Source of the DNA: Acanthaster planci
Taxonomy: Eukaryota > Echinodermata > Asteroidea > Valvatida > Acanthasteridae
Assembly (NCBI RefSeq): GCF_001949145.1
Contig: NW_019091676.1
Coordinates: forward strand, 50,978-114,977
Length of the DNA stretch: 64,000 bases
Reading direction: 5' to 3'
In this document: piece by piece, positions 51,101 to 60,287 of the stretch
How the letters are laid out: every line of letters begins with the position of its first letter
How positions within the stretch are numbered: position 1 is the first letter of the stretch
Program-made: the position numbers and the translations under genes
Notes under the pieces: model-generated
What the model was told of the DNA's origin: nothing
Databases searched by the model: none
Seen by the model: only the letters and a program-made list of their open reading frames with translations

Positions 51101-54100
51101 TGATAATATTCCCCAGATGCCGTTAAACCGTGTTTGTGTCACAGTGACTTGCTTTGGTATGACCAGGCCTAAGGTGAGTGCCTAGTTACTCACAATTTTT
51201 TTGAATGCTTCCAACACAAGATATCCCCTACCGAGTTCTTGCTAAACAAACCCTAGTCATAATGTTTGGCAGATCAATATCTGATCATGTATCAATGGGG
51301 AGTTACTTGTTTATTGTGACTCAAGTCTATGTCACCAAAACCAGAGACTCAGGAAGGATTTAATTAGAGTCCTAAACATGAGGCCTAACACACTGCCTCA
51401 GAAACACTGAAATGATGAAAGGGGTGCACAATTGGTTAATCTATTCAAAATAATGATGGTTAATCCGTACAGAGATGGCCAAATTTCATGGCCAAATGCA
51501 CACTACAACTACAAAGACTGAGAAAGCGTAAACAGACTGGGATGTGATGAAAATGGATTTACTTGAAACCGTACCTTGGGTCTGGCTGGAGGCTGTGGGG
51601 GCTCCATTTCTGCATTTGGGGATTCGACCTCTGCAGAAGGAGAAAATGGGTATTCCCTCACTAATATATGAAGTACTTCAAGCATTCTGTAAGGTCACTA
51701 GGTGGGAGTCAATTTAAAAGGAAAAAATAAAAAAAGGATTTGATGGGGGGCATAGGGGACAACTTTTATTGGTTGTTGAAGACACACTTTATGGGCAGAG
51801 ACAGGCCGGTAGTAGACCAACGACCTATCTACTAAACATTGGTAGTTTTCCTTGGTAAAATCAGCCAGTGAGCTATTATTGGCTATTAACCACTTCGTGC
51901 CGGGGCATTTTTCAACGTTGATGATGCTGGGCCGGCATGACTATCATTTTTTCCATTTTCAAAATCCTTCAAAAATTTATCATTCCATTTAACGGTCATT
52001 TATAGCCGCACAGAGTAATCTGTAGGCACTACTCTAANNNNNNNNNNNNNNNNNNNNNNNNNNNNNNNNNNNNNNNNNNNNNNNNNNNNNNNNNNNNNNN
52101 NNNNNNNNNNNNNNNNNNNNNNNNNNNNNNNNNNNNNNNNNNNNNNNNNNNNNNNNNNNNNNNNNNNNNNNNNNNNNNNNNNNNNNNNNNNNNNNNNNNN
52201 NNNNNNNNNNNNNNNNNNNNNNNNNNNNNNNNNNNNNNNNNNNNNNNNNNNNNNNNNNNNNNNNNNNNNNNNNNNNNNNNNNNNNNNNNNNNNNNNNNNN
52301 NNNNNNNNNNNNNNNNNNNNNNNNNNNNNNNNNNNNNNNNNNNNNNNNNNNNNNNNNNNNNNNNNNNNNNNNNNNNNNNNNNNNNNNNNNNNNNNNNNNN
52401 NNNNNNNNNNNNNNNNNNNNNNNNNNNNNNNNNNNGGGCCCTGTTTCCTTTGTCTGAGTTCGGAGACCCCGGCCACGCATATAAACCATACGGCTCTGAT
52501 TTCGGAGTCCCCGGCTGGTAGTGGTTAAAATTGCCAACAATTCTGAAAGACATAGTTTACCCATTGGAGTGTCTTGTCGTGGGCTGCTACTTTCTGATGT
52601 GCTGTCAACATTGTTATCATCTGCTTGCCCTGACAACGCAACCATCTCCATGGCTTTCTCCATCTCAGCTTCACAATCCTGGATTTACAGCGTAAGAAAA
52701 AAGTTGACAGCCATAAATGAAACAGGTACATGCCTGTAAGGATGTTTCACACTGTGAATTTTACTGTGCACTTGCTGATGTTTTCAGTACAAAGCCCTTT
52801 CCATTTGATTAATCAGGGGTGCCGGATTTCCATGATTACTTTGGTCTGTTAACGTACCGCAAGTGTAACGTAAACCTTAGAGACATTAACTCTACTGGCA
52901 TTACACATAGTTCAGTAAATTCTTCTGCACAGCCGCAGTAGTTTTATCCAAAGTCCAAAGGCAGCACGGCTTCAGTGAAAGCTGGTCACCCCCAATGATT
53001 CTGTTTGTCTGCGTACCACTTTTGAAAAGCCTAAATCCCAGGTGAGGTATGGCTGTGACATCTACGGAGAATGCTCATGACGCCATTGTGAGGAGTATTT
53101 GAAATAATTGACTTGACTCTGCCTCTGCCAAAGACTGCAAAGTAGGTCACAACCCTATGCATAATTACATGTTAAACGTAATTTGCATCCACAATATGTA
53201 AAAAAGTAATTTTTTTCCAAACAGAGATTTTAAGTCCTAAAGACTGATGTCTCACTTTTCAATTTATCCACATACATGTCAACAGACTAATGTTCACTAC
53301 CTGCCAGTGAGTAAATATCCTGAAATGGATTTTTAGAAGCAATCTGCACAATACCTGTTCATTCAGGTGTCTTGCGACCTTCAACTGAACCGGGCCAGGT
53401 TGGATGTTACCAAACACTTTGTACGCCCCCTGTAGTTTGACATTGCGTAGGTCCTCACCGTTTACCTCCAGCAACTGAGATCCACGGCTGTTTAAAAACA
53501 GGCAGAAAATAAACACCCCCCTCAAGACAAATTTCAGATATGTAAAAATTTCCATATAAATTAAATGTTAACAATGATTTCTCCACAGCACCTGTGGACA
53601 ACACTTGCTCAGATGGGAATAAAATGCAAACAGGTGCAACTTGAATGGGATTTTGCCATGGCAAAGGTCATTTTTTTTTTTTACATTTTAAACTGACTTA
53701 ATTAAACACATTCGTTAGTGGTTTGAAATTGCCATATTATAATTACATTATCAGCAGCTGGTTAATGCAGACTCCACCGTGCCTATTTGCAATAATTTCT
53801 GTATGTATATCCTAAACGCCATCTCTTTCCTAATTTTTCTTTACAATTGACCTTTCATTGCACTACTGATATTGTAATAATCGTAATTTTGAATGGTATT
53901 CGCTTTCCTGAAACTGGATAGGGCATGATACGCAGACACACCCAATCTGACTCATCACAGGGTCTCCACAGACTTTGCAGTTTTCAAAATGAATAGGGAA
54001 TGCTCACAAATCCAGAATATACACTTTTGTCTTGCACCAAATCTGTTCATTTCCAGAGGTTCTGAGTTCAAGTAGAGACTGTCTGGATCCTACACTTACC

Positions 54101-57100
54101 TGCAGCGGCATAAACCTGTGCAAGCTAGTTACAGGACCTAAAGTTAATCTGCTTAGGAAATTTGAAAGCAGGGGGGGGATGGAGTCTGTATTGAACTGGA
54201 AGATACCCTGGTTCTCTTCGAACACAAGGATTATTGTTTATGATAAAGATTTTCATGTGTCTTTTAACATGCCTCATCTTACATTAAGTTTTATATTGTT
54301 TTCTCCACTTTTTAAATCCTTAAACAGTGCATTTTGGCCTGTGGGAAAGTTCAGAAACAATCCCTAAATTTGCAAAAAGTGTTTCACTCAGTCCTTCCAA
54401 AAACCACCTTATCTGGCCAGTGCATGTCAGGCGATGTGACAGGCACAATTACAGATAAGAGAGACAAGCCAAAAATTATTATGCAGACCCCATTTCCTGT
54501 CCTAAACTTGGCTGCCTCCCCTACAACATCCCCTTAGGCGCCCCTCCCATGTCAAACCTCACCAATGCCTAAGCCTTAATTCATTCCCCCAAGACTTCAA
54601 GGATCTCAGTGAATCAGTCACGGGTACCTGGCACTACACTGGGCCCCAACCCTTGTATGCGCATGGATACCCTGAAGCTACATTGGTTCCACACCCAAAT
54701 AAGTGTCCAGCCCTGAAGTCTGAATTCCCCAGTTGCCTTTCATGCAACTTTGTAGTAACCATGTTCTGCAACTACTGTATACCCCATTACACATTACTTA
54801 CAAACTAGCCAAACAAAATATTAAGACAGTGAGAGTTTGTCTGTTTCCCTTTTGTTACTGTTGAAAACCACAGGGGGCCCTCTTCGAGTGAACCCATCAA
54901 GCCCTTTCACTATTCACCAACCACTATGCAACATCATATGCTAGATATGATTTGCAATTGCTGCAAAACACTGAGCATTTGAGTAAGGTTGCATGACTTT
55001 TGAATTTAGTCTGCAATGGTGAACAGAAGATATTTGGTGTGGTTGAAAGACTCATGGGATTGTCTAGTTTTAATATTTCAAGAGCCTTTAAGGACACGAA
55101 GTGAAAACTCGACAAAGCTCTCAGGAAATGAGATGTTTGAGGTATGAGGAAAGCTAACGCCTTAAGTTCCTTGCATTTTATTGTTAAATGATAAGATCCT
55201 CTTAACTTTCAATCTTTGTCGATATTTCAGGCCATCAGAGTCCCTTTAATTTTTGTTCATCCTTACAAGGATTACATACTTAGAGGAAATGTCCCATTTC
55301 AGGACAATGGTTCTAGTCCACAGGATCCGCTATTGGCACTGTCTTGCTGGAGGCTGTTTGTCTCTGCTAATTGGATAGCTGGACAGAAATAACTGACAGG
55401 TCATAGAACAAGACTTGTGCCAACTTGTGCAATGTGCTACACAATCTGGTGGCAGGCCAGTGGGCACATTTGCAGGAACCAGCCTACCAAATTTTAATGA
55501 CCTCTTGAAACTTTTTCAGCATTTACAAAAGACTTATTTGACAGATTTTCGAGGCAGCCTATGAAAAAGTGGGGCAATTTAACTGACAAAATTCCTCAGC
55601 AAAAATTACTCGAACAATTGTGTGATGTAGATCACCCCCCCCAAACTGGTGTCAGGTCAAATTTTCAGAGAGCAGGTCATGAGTAAAATACCTAGGTGTT
55701 TTATAATTGCAAATGTAACAGTTGAGCTAGATTCACCAAATAACCAACTTACAGGAAAATACAAAGTGCTTGATGTCGCGGGTGGTAACTTGCTTCAGCT
55801 TAACAATTCTTTCCTGTACTTAATGAACTTCTCTGCTAAACAGTTCCTTGAAAATGGCAGCCAGCCTGAAACCGAGTCTGCTTACCACAGTCGGCCGTCT
55901 TTCTTGGCCGGTGAGGTCTCCTCAAGGTGCTGGACATAGACCCTCCTTTCATTGTTGGCATCAGGCTCCGGCAGACATACAACGCCGATGCCAAGACTCA
56001 CTCCTTGCTCTGGTCACATGGAAATTATTATAAGAACATTAAAAATCAAATAAAGATTTGTCCACTCCAAGAAATATTTTCCAAGCTTTTAACACGACAA
56101 CTTAATGGGTGAACGTGTTCACCTGAGTTAAATATTGCTTTTCTACCTTTCATTACTTCTGACAAACACTTGCACTTTTCAGTGTTGCATTTTCTACAAT
56201 TGCACCACGCTTATGGAACTCACTCCCGGATCATCTACGACAAGAACATGACATCAAGCAATTTCAGCATCATCAAAACATTCTTCTTCTCACAAGCTTT
56301 TTCACTTTGAATGCACAATTGAGTTTTTCATTTTTCCACCTAGACCGGCGCCTCTGAATGCTTTGCAGATATAGTGCACCTTATAAATGCTTTATTATTA
56401 TTATTATTATTAAACGTTAAAGATCCTTTTGTGTACTTCCACACCTCAAAAAGGGTGAGCTGACATTACCTTTGTGCAGTACAATCTCTTTGGTCACCTT
56501 GACACTGGGGACCTCCTTGATGATAGAAGCACGGTCTGGGGAGGAGCTGGAGGAGGCTGGGGAGTATTGCCTGTCCGCATCTTTGAAGCTACCCTCAGCT
56601 CGAGACCTTTTCCTGGGAGCAGAGAGAGGTCAGGACAGATATCAATAACCAGAGTCTACAGTTCTTGTTGGCATAATACGACCATGGTTCCCACAGTAAT
56701 CTGAAAACCATATTACATGCCTTTTACGGGACTACAACATGACAATTTCCAGAGCAAAGTTTGACATTATTTTGCAGAGAAAGGTTGTTCCCTGTTACGA
56801 ACTGGAAGATTGCCACAGCCACTACCGTAGACTGACAAGGATTGACATTCATCAGAATGTGTACAAATTCACTGAATAATTACTTGGGCACTACAGCCCC
56901 AGCGATACTTGACGGCTTGCTCATTTCTCTCACTTTTTGACCTTGACGGAGCGTGTTGTGTAGAAGGTACAGAGTCTGAGCTTTCACCTGGCGTCATCCG
57001 CTTCAAATAAATCGATTCGCATCCATTCACTACAGGAAGGCTCAATGTTAATGGAGGGGGCCCTGCCCAGCAAAATGACTCACAAGTTGCCTGAATTATG

Positions 57101-60100
57101 TCAGAGTTACGGGCACTGAAACAATCTTTTGCCCAGGTTTTGTCCGCATTTTCATCCAGATAATGGGTGTTAGGAAAGAGAATGCCAAACCTAGCTATAT
57201 GTGAACACAAACAACTGACAATGCTCTTAGCACATAGAAAAAAAAATTTCAAATTTATAGTGTACTCATTTTGAGGGATCTGATTGCACACATGACTAAA
57301 CATCGTAAACATCTCCAATAGCAGACAAAAGATTTTATTTTTTTGTTTTCCTTAATTTTAGGTCTGCAAATTTGACACATCCATGCCTTTTTTGACAAAC
57401 TCAATATCCAAGAACAGTGTACATACATGTACCCTCTTACTTCACAAAAGCCAATTTTTACGTGGGCGGGTACCTTTAACATCTACACCAAGGATAATGC
57501 GCTAGAGAGGGGATCTCTTTTTTATAGGCAGGGTAACAGTGGGAAATCATGAATTAGCCTAATGCAGGAAGGGTGCTAATGTGGTGGGGGGAAAGAGAAG
57601 GGTGTCTTTTCCGGTGGTGTCAGAGATAGGAAAAGCTTATCCCTTTACCTTCTGGGCGGGGCCACTGGGCTACCTGTGGGTGTGGCAGTCTTCCCAACGA
57701 GTCGGCTTCTTACTGTCAGTGTTACGATGCCTTTCTTGATTTGCTATTAATAGAATATTCCAAGAATTCAGTGAATGATGTAACGGTTAAAGCTTGGGAT
57801 GCTTTCTTCGTTTGTGCACAGATGTAAATTTGACGCGACAGTTGGACTGCAAAAGAAAAAAAATAATCAGAATGATTTCGAACACTGGAAATTCAAAGAA
57901 AAAAGAGGGCTGGAAAATTGGAAATCTTCATGATATAAATCTGTGACCATTTTGATAGGTCTGCAAGGTCTCACATTTGAGACCTGGAGCTCCCCACTGG
58001 CTTCCACAGTCAGTACATGCAATGGCCAGTCATCGTTATTAACTTGCTGTCATGTCAAATCACCATTGACAAAACAATAGATGCAGTGAGATGTGCTGAC
58101 AACTTTGTCTCAGACAGTAATTGAAGAACCAGTGGCCTGAACTGCCCTGTATGCAGAGACACCCTTCTGATTACATAACACTGAGAGAGCATCAATTAGA
58201 GACGCTGTTCCTTACAGGGTACCTGCGAATTGATTGGGATTGTCAACGCAGAGCAGATTCATGCAGGGGCATAAATCATCGATGTATGATATTGACAACA
58301 GACACATCTACATGCATAAAAATGCTTATTAAAGTGAAACGATGACTCTGTCTAGAACACAAATGAAGTGAAAACCTTTAGCTTTTACCTATGTCCGCCA
58401 GAGTCAACACTTCTGTTTGAAACCCAACAGTTCCTTGTAAATGGCCTGCAAAGTGCTAAGTCCTGTTGTTGTTTACATTCAAATATCGAGAGGGAATGAT
58501 ATTCCATACGGCCATATACATGACACACGTCCAGCACTCCAATAACACATATAAGCCGTCCATTTCAATGACCGAAAGCATTTTAGTACTTTACAACCTA
58601 GAAAAATAGAATGTATGGCCTTTGCATATGGTCTTTTTTAATGGGGCCAAGGTTAAAAACAAATATTAATATAACTTTTACCACCTAAGGATGCTGCAAG
58701 TCGGAATGAATGACATGGTTGTCGTATTTTGAGTGAAATTCTGTTTTAAAAGCAACAAACACAAAGAGGAAGAGTTCCATCGCAAGAAACCTTCCAAGGG
58801 GAACGTGGGTGTGGATGCCTTTTCAAGTAACTTTCCAATTCGACGTGACAGCAAAGAGTGGGGGGCAACTCCTTGTTATTGCAGTTAGTCATGCCAGACG
58901 AGTGTGCTCTGCTTCACAACATCTACAAGGCCATTTGGTCAATTGGCCCATGTCTGAGAGCTGAGAATTCACCCAGAATCTCTCTGGAAAATGCTTTCTT
59001 GAAGTTCTGCTAAAAACAAACCGGGAGATACGGACAGGCTTGACTTTTAAGTCCTTTGCATTATGGTTTCGACAGGGGGAAAGGGAGGAGGGTTCAGTCT
59101 CAGAAAACCCAGCCAGCAGTCGTACCTGGCTGCCCCAAACAAGGCACTTCCTTCACGGGGCTCAGTTTTGTTACATCCTGTGTTGTGTTGCCATGGCAAC
59201 TAAACAACCAAACACGATGATGTGACTGAACTTCTCTGCAACTGCCGAGAGGTGAGATGATTCAGAGACTGAAGAGCGCATAAGAGACTCTAAAAATTGA
59301 TAATACTAGGATTAAAAAAAATTTAGCCAGGAACTCCAAAGGCAGCGCTCTTGCTGGAACCTGAAACCGAAGTAACTATGACAAAGCTTCAGAAGTGGCC
59401 GGAATCACTTTCAGCTCATGTGAAAAATGGTCATGGTATTATAACGCTTGACCATCTCAGATAACACAATGTGAAGAACTTCTGTTCGCTGAGATGGAAA
59501 CTACGTAATTTAACAAAATAATAACAAAACAAAGGACCTTTTATAGCAAGACATACCTTGAACTTGTTGATTGCTTGCTTATGGGTCATTCCTTCCAGGG
59601 AGTCTGCATTCACGGCCAAGATTTCATCTCCTATCACAACATTAAACAATGAAATAGTTACTACAATGTACACAATCGTGTGCAAAGTTCTCTGACAGAA
59701 TTCACCTCTGCGAGAGAAACTTTGAGAGACATTCAAGATCTCCAATTTTTGACCAAAGACTTGATTAAGAGGACCAGAGCAATTGGTTGTTCCCAGTAAC
59801 GAATTAACACCGTTGTCCATTCATAAATTGCTTTCCTTAGGTACTGTCAATGAGAACACTAACATGTCAAGTCTGGTTCTAGACATTAAGTCTTGAATGT
59901 TGTTGAAACTTGAAAGAAAATTAGATAAGAGGTTAGTGGTACCATGGTGCTACTGATATTTTGAGAAGGGGGTTATGTGAGGGAAGGGGTAGATTCCACA
60001 CTCTTGCTTCTTCATGAGTAAACAAAATCGACAACAGCAGGAGAAAAATATCCGGCAAACTAACCTTCCTTGAGTCTGTTATCTGCCGCAGCAGCACCTG

Positions 60101-60287
60101 TTGGGAAGACAGTCTTGACAAAGATCCCCATCTTGCCTTTGGCTGAGTCCTCACCACCCACAATGCTGAAGCCCAACCCCTTCCCATACGCCCCCTTGAT
60201 GAGAGCGATCTGCTGCACCACAGTGGGGCTAGCGGACACCTGGCCAGTCAGGTGTTTGGGCAGCTTGGGACTGTCAATCCTTGCAGG
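32846..60287 (-). CDS. PDZD2: PDZD2-like multi-PDZ scaffold, C-terminal 2523 residues in 13 exons, 5' partial
   Basis: Exons in transcript order: 60065-60287, 59557-59630, 57649-57743, 56470-56612, 55886-56009, 53355-53487, 52561-52678, 51575-51630, 43023-48314, 34879-35479, 34279-34505, 33641-33824, 32846-33147 (TAG at 32848-32846). All junctions keep phase and the total is 7572 nt. Six PDZ domains are visible (called a-f here): a exons 1-3, b exons 5-6, c inside the giant exon, d exon 10, e exons 11-12, f exon 13. A disordered stretch of about 1500 residues separates c and d. PDZ f matches the last human PDZD2 domain ([29 protein letters not shown]). Human PDZD2 is an intracellular scaffold whose C-terminal PDZ pair can be released and secreted. 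IL16 is a vertebrate paralogue, but adjacency to GOLPH3 favours PDZD2. The N-terminus was not found before 64000. Confidence 0.9.
33641..34505 (-). CDS. PDZD2: PDZD2 exons 11-12: linker and PDZ e
   Basis: Exon 11 (34279-34505) encodes a Ser/Glu-rich linker ([12 protein letters not shown]), a DMVDS motif, then [20 protein letters not shown]. Exon 12 (33641-33824) encodes [23 protein letters not shown] and THSELLEIL. The intron splits PDZ e after strand beta-B, a common site in this family. The alpha-B His (THSE) again predicts class I binding. Confidence 0.92.
34879..35479 (-). CDS. PDZD2: PDZD2 exon 10: PDZ d and linker
   Basis: The exon starts [16 protein letters not shown] and carries [28 protein letters not shown] and [10 protein letters not shown] (class I His). 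It is followed by a Ser/Pro linker with two DEPD motifs (35069-35080 and 34940-34951). Phase is 0 at the start and 1 at the end (SAG|E). Confidence 0.92.
35480..43022. other. PDZD2 intron 9 (7.5 kb)
   Basis: The largest intron in the window. I see no exon or gene in either strand. It contains a CA/TA microsatellite at about 39550-39571, short G and C homopolymers (36121, 40141) and otherwise unremarkable AT-rich sequence. Confidence 0.65.
39550..39571. repeat. CA-rich microsatellite
   Basis: acacacacacacatatacac: a short dinucleotide tract with a central TA interruption, within PDZD2 intron 9. Confidence 0.85.
43023..48314 (-). CDS. PDZD2: PDZD2 giant exon (5292 bp): PDZ c plus long disordered region
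   Basis: One open exon of 1764 codons, phase 0 at both ends (acceptor TTTTTCAACAG at 48315, donor GTAAGA at 43022). About the first 190 residues are Ser-rich, followed by PDZ c (47469-47753). The rest is low-complexity: an acidic run at about 46909-47010 ([16 protein letters not shown]), proline-rich blocks (44415-44490 [13 protein letters not shown]; 43120-43230 [11 protein letters not shown] and [11 protein letters not shown]) of the kind bound by SH3, WW or EVH1 domains, and a recurring K[IV]KLSA motif (about 43950-44070). Human PDZD2 has a comparably long disordered centre. Antisense open frames over this exon are composition shadows. Confidence 0.93.
47469..47753 (-). other. PDZ c domain within giant exon
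   Basis: Begins [20 protein letters not shown], sharing PGEKLG with PDZ d. The usual GDxILxVNG is replaced by [11 protein letters not shown], preceded by an insertion rich in Gly/Arg ([10 protein letters not shown]). Helix alpha-B starts with Tyr rather than His ([10 protein letters not shown]), so ligand preference should differ from class I. It ends [10 protein letters not shown]. No intron interrupts it, unlike PDZ a, b and e. Confidence 0.8.
48315..51574. other. PDZD2 intron 8 (3.3 kb)
   Basis: No exon, RNA gene or clear repeat seen. Short open frames (48791, 50317) have no recognisable content. Confidence 0.6.
51575..52678 (-). CDS. PDZD2: PDZD2 exons 7-8: linker between PDZ b and PDZ c
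   Basis: Exon 7 (52561-52678) encodes [18 protein letters not shown], a possible short amphipathic helix, then [10 protein letters not shown]. Exon 8 (51575-51630, 56 bp) encodes [18 protein letters not shown]. The phase 1 junction gives PME|VESP. No domain is recognised. The intron between them contains the MITE and the assembly gap. Confidence 0.85.
51890..52524. mobile_element. piggyBac-like MITE flanked by TTAA, with internal assembly gap
   Basis: The left end, ccacttcgtgccgggg, and the reverse complement of the right end, ccactaccagccgggg, match at 13 of 16 positions. Each is immediately flanked by TTAA (51886-51889 and 52525-52528), the piggyBac target-site duplication. Near the right end are two direct sub-terminal repeats, ttcggagaccccggcc (52459) and ttcggagtccccggct (52501). 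The true length is unknown because 398 bp are N. Nothing coding is visible. Confidence 0.6.
52038..52435. other. Assembly gap of 398 N
   Basis: An unbroken run of N in the intron between PDZD2 exons 7 and 8, wholly inside the candidate piggyBac-like element. Repeat collapse is the likely cause. The flanking exons join in phase. Confidence 0.99.
53355..56009 (-). CDS. PDZD2: PDZD2 exons 5-6: PDZ b
   Basis: Exon 5 (55886-56009) encodes [34 protein letters not shown] and DGRL. Exon 6 (53355-53487) encodes [20 protein letters not shown] and [12 protein letters not shown]. This parallels human PDZ4 (VGLGIG, VYIHSL-type strand, RGDQILEVN). The first alpha-B residue is not His (NVKLQGAY), so it is not a standard class I site. 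The 53488-55885 intron (2.4 kb) holds nothing I recognise. Confidence 0.9.
56163..56412 (+). mobile_element. LINE 3' end (L2/CR1-type non-LTR relic) with (TTA)7 tail
   Basis: A plus-strand open frame reads [20 protein letters not shown], the typical PRLWNSLP C-terminal signature of the reverse-transcriptase ORF of L2/CR1-like LINEs, and ends at TGA 56355-56357. A short 3' UTR follows (gaatgctttgcagatatagt, ttataaatgc) with a tail of seven TTA units at 56392-56412. Everything 5' is missing, as expected of 5'-truncated insertions. It is inserted antisense to PDZD2 in the intron between exons 4 and 5. Confidence 0.8.
56470..56612 (-). CDS. PDZD2: PDZD2 exon 4: Ser-rich linker into PDZ b
   Basis: Encodes [20 protein letters not shown], a run of serines ([10 protein letters not shown]), then the first strand of PDZ b ([10 protein letters not shown]). 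Phases 2 and 1 match exons 3 and 5. The basic start (RKRSRA) could be a phosphorylation or localisation motif; that is inference. Confidence 0.88.
57649..60287 (-). CDS. PDZD2: PDZD2 exons 1-3 (first seen): PDZ a
   Basis: Exon 60065-60287 encodes [13 protein letters not shown], then [20 protein letters not shown] and [20 protein letters not shown]. Exon 59557-59630 encodes [20 protein letters not shown]. Exon 57649-57743 encodes [15 protein letters not shown] and a linker. It closely follows human PDZD2 PDZ3 (GLGFSI, MGIFVKTIFP, RLKEGDEIL, FKQI). Class I His at alpha-B (THKQ). The intron placement, splitting after RLKEG and after NKFK, is typical of this PDZ family. Confidence 0.93.
59187..59200. 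promoter_or_regulatory. Perfect palindromic RFX X-box in PDZD2 intron
   Basis: GTTGCCATGGCAAC, a full 14-bp inverted-repeat match to the RFX dimer consensus. RFX factors drive ciliary genes in metazoans (family knowledge). It lies in the intron between the second and third PDZD2 exons seen here (57744-59556), far from a known promoter. That intron otherwise shows nothing recognisable. Confidence 0.55.
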
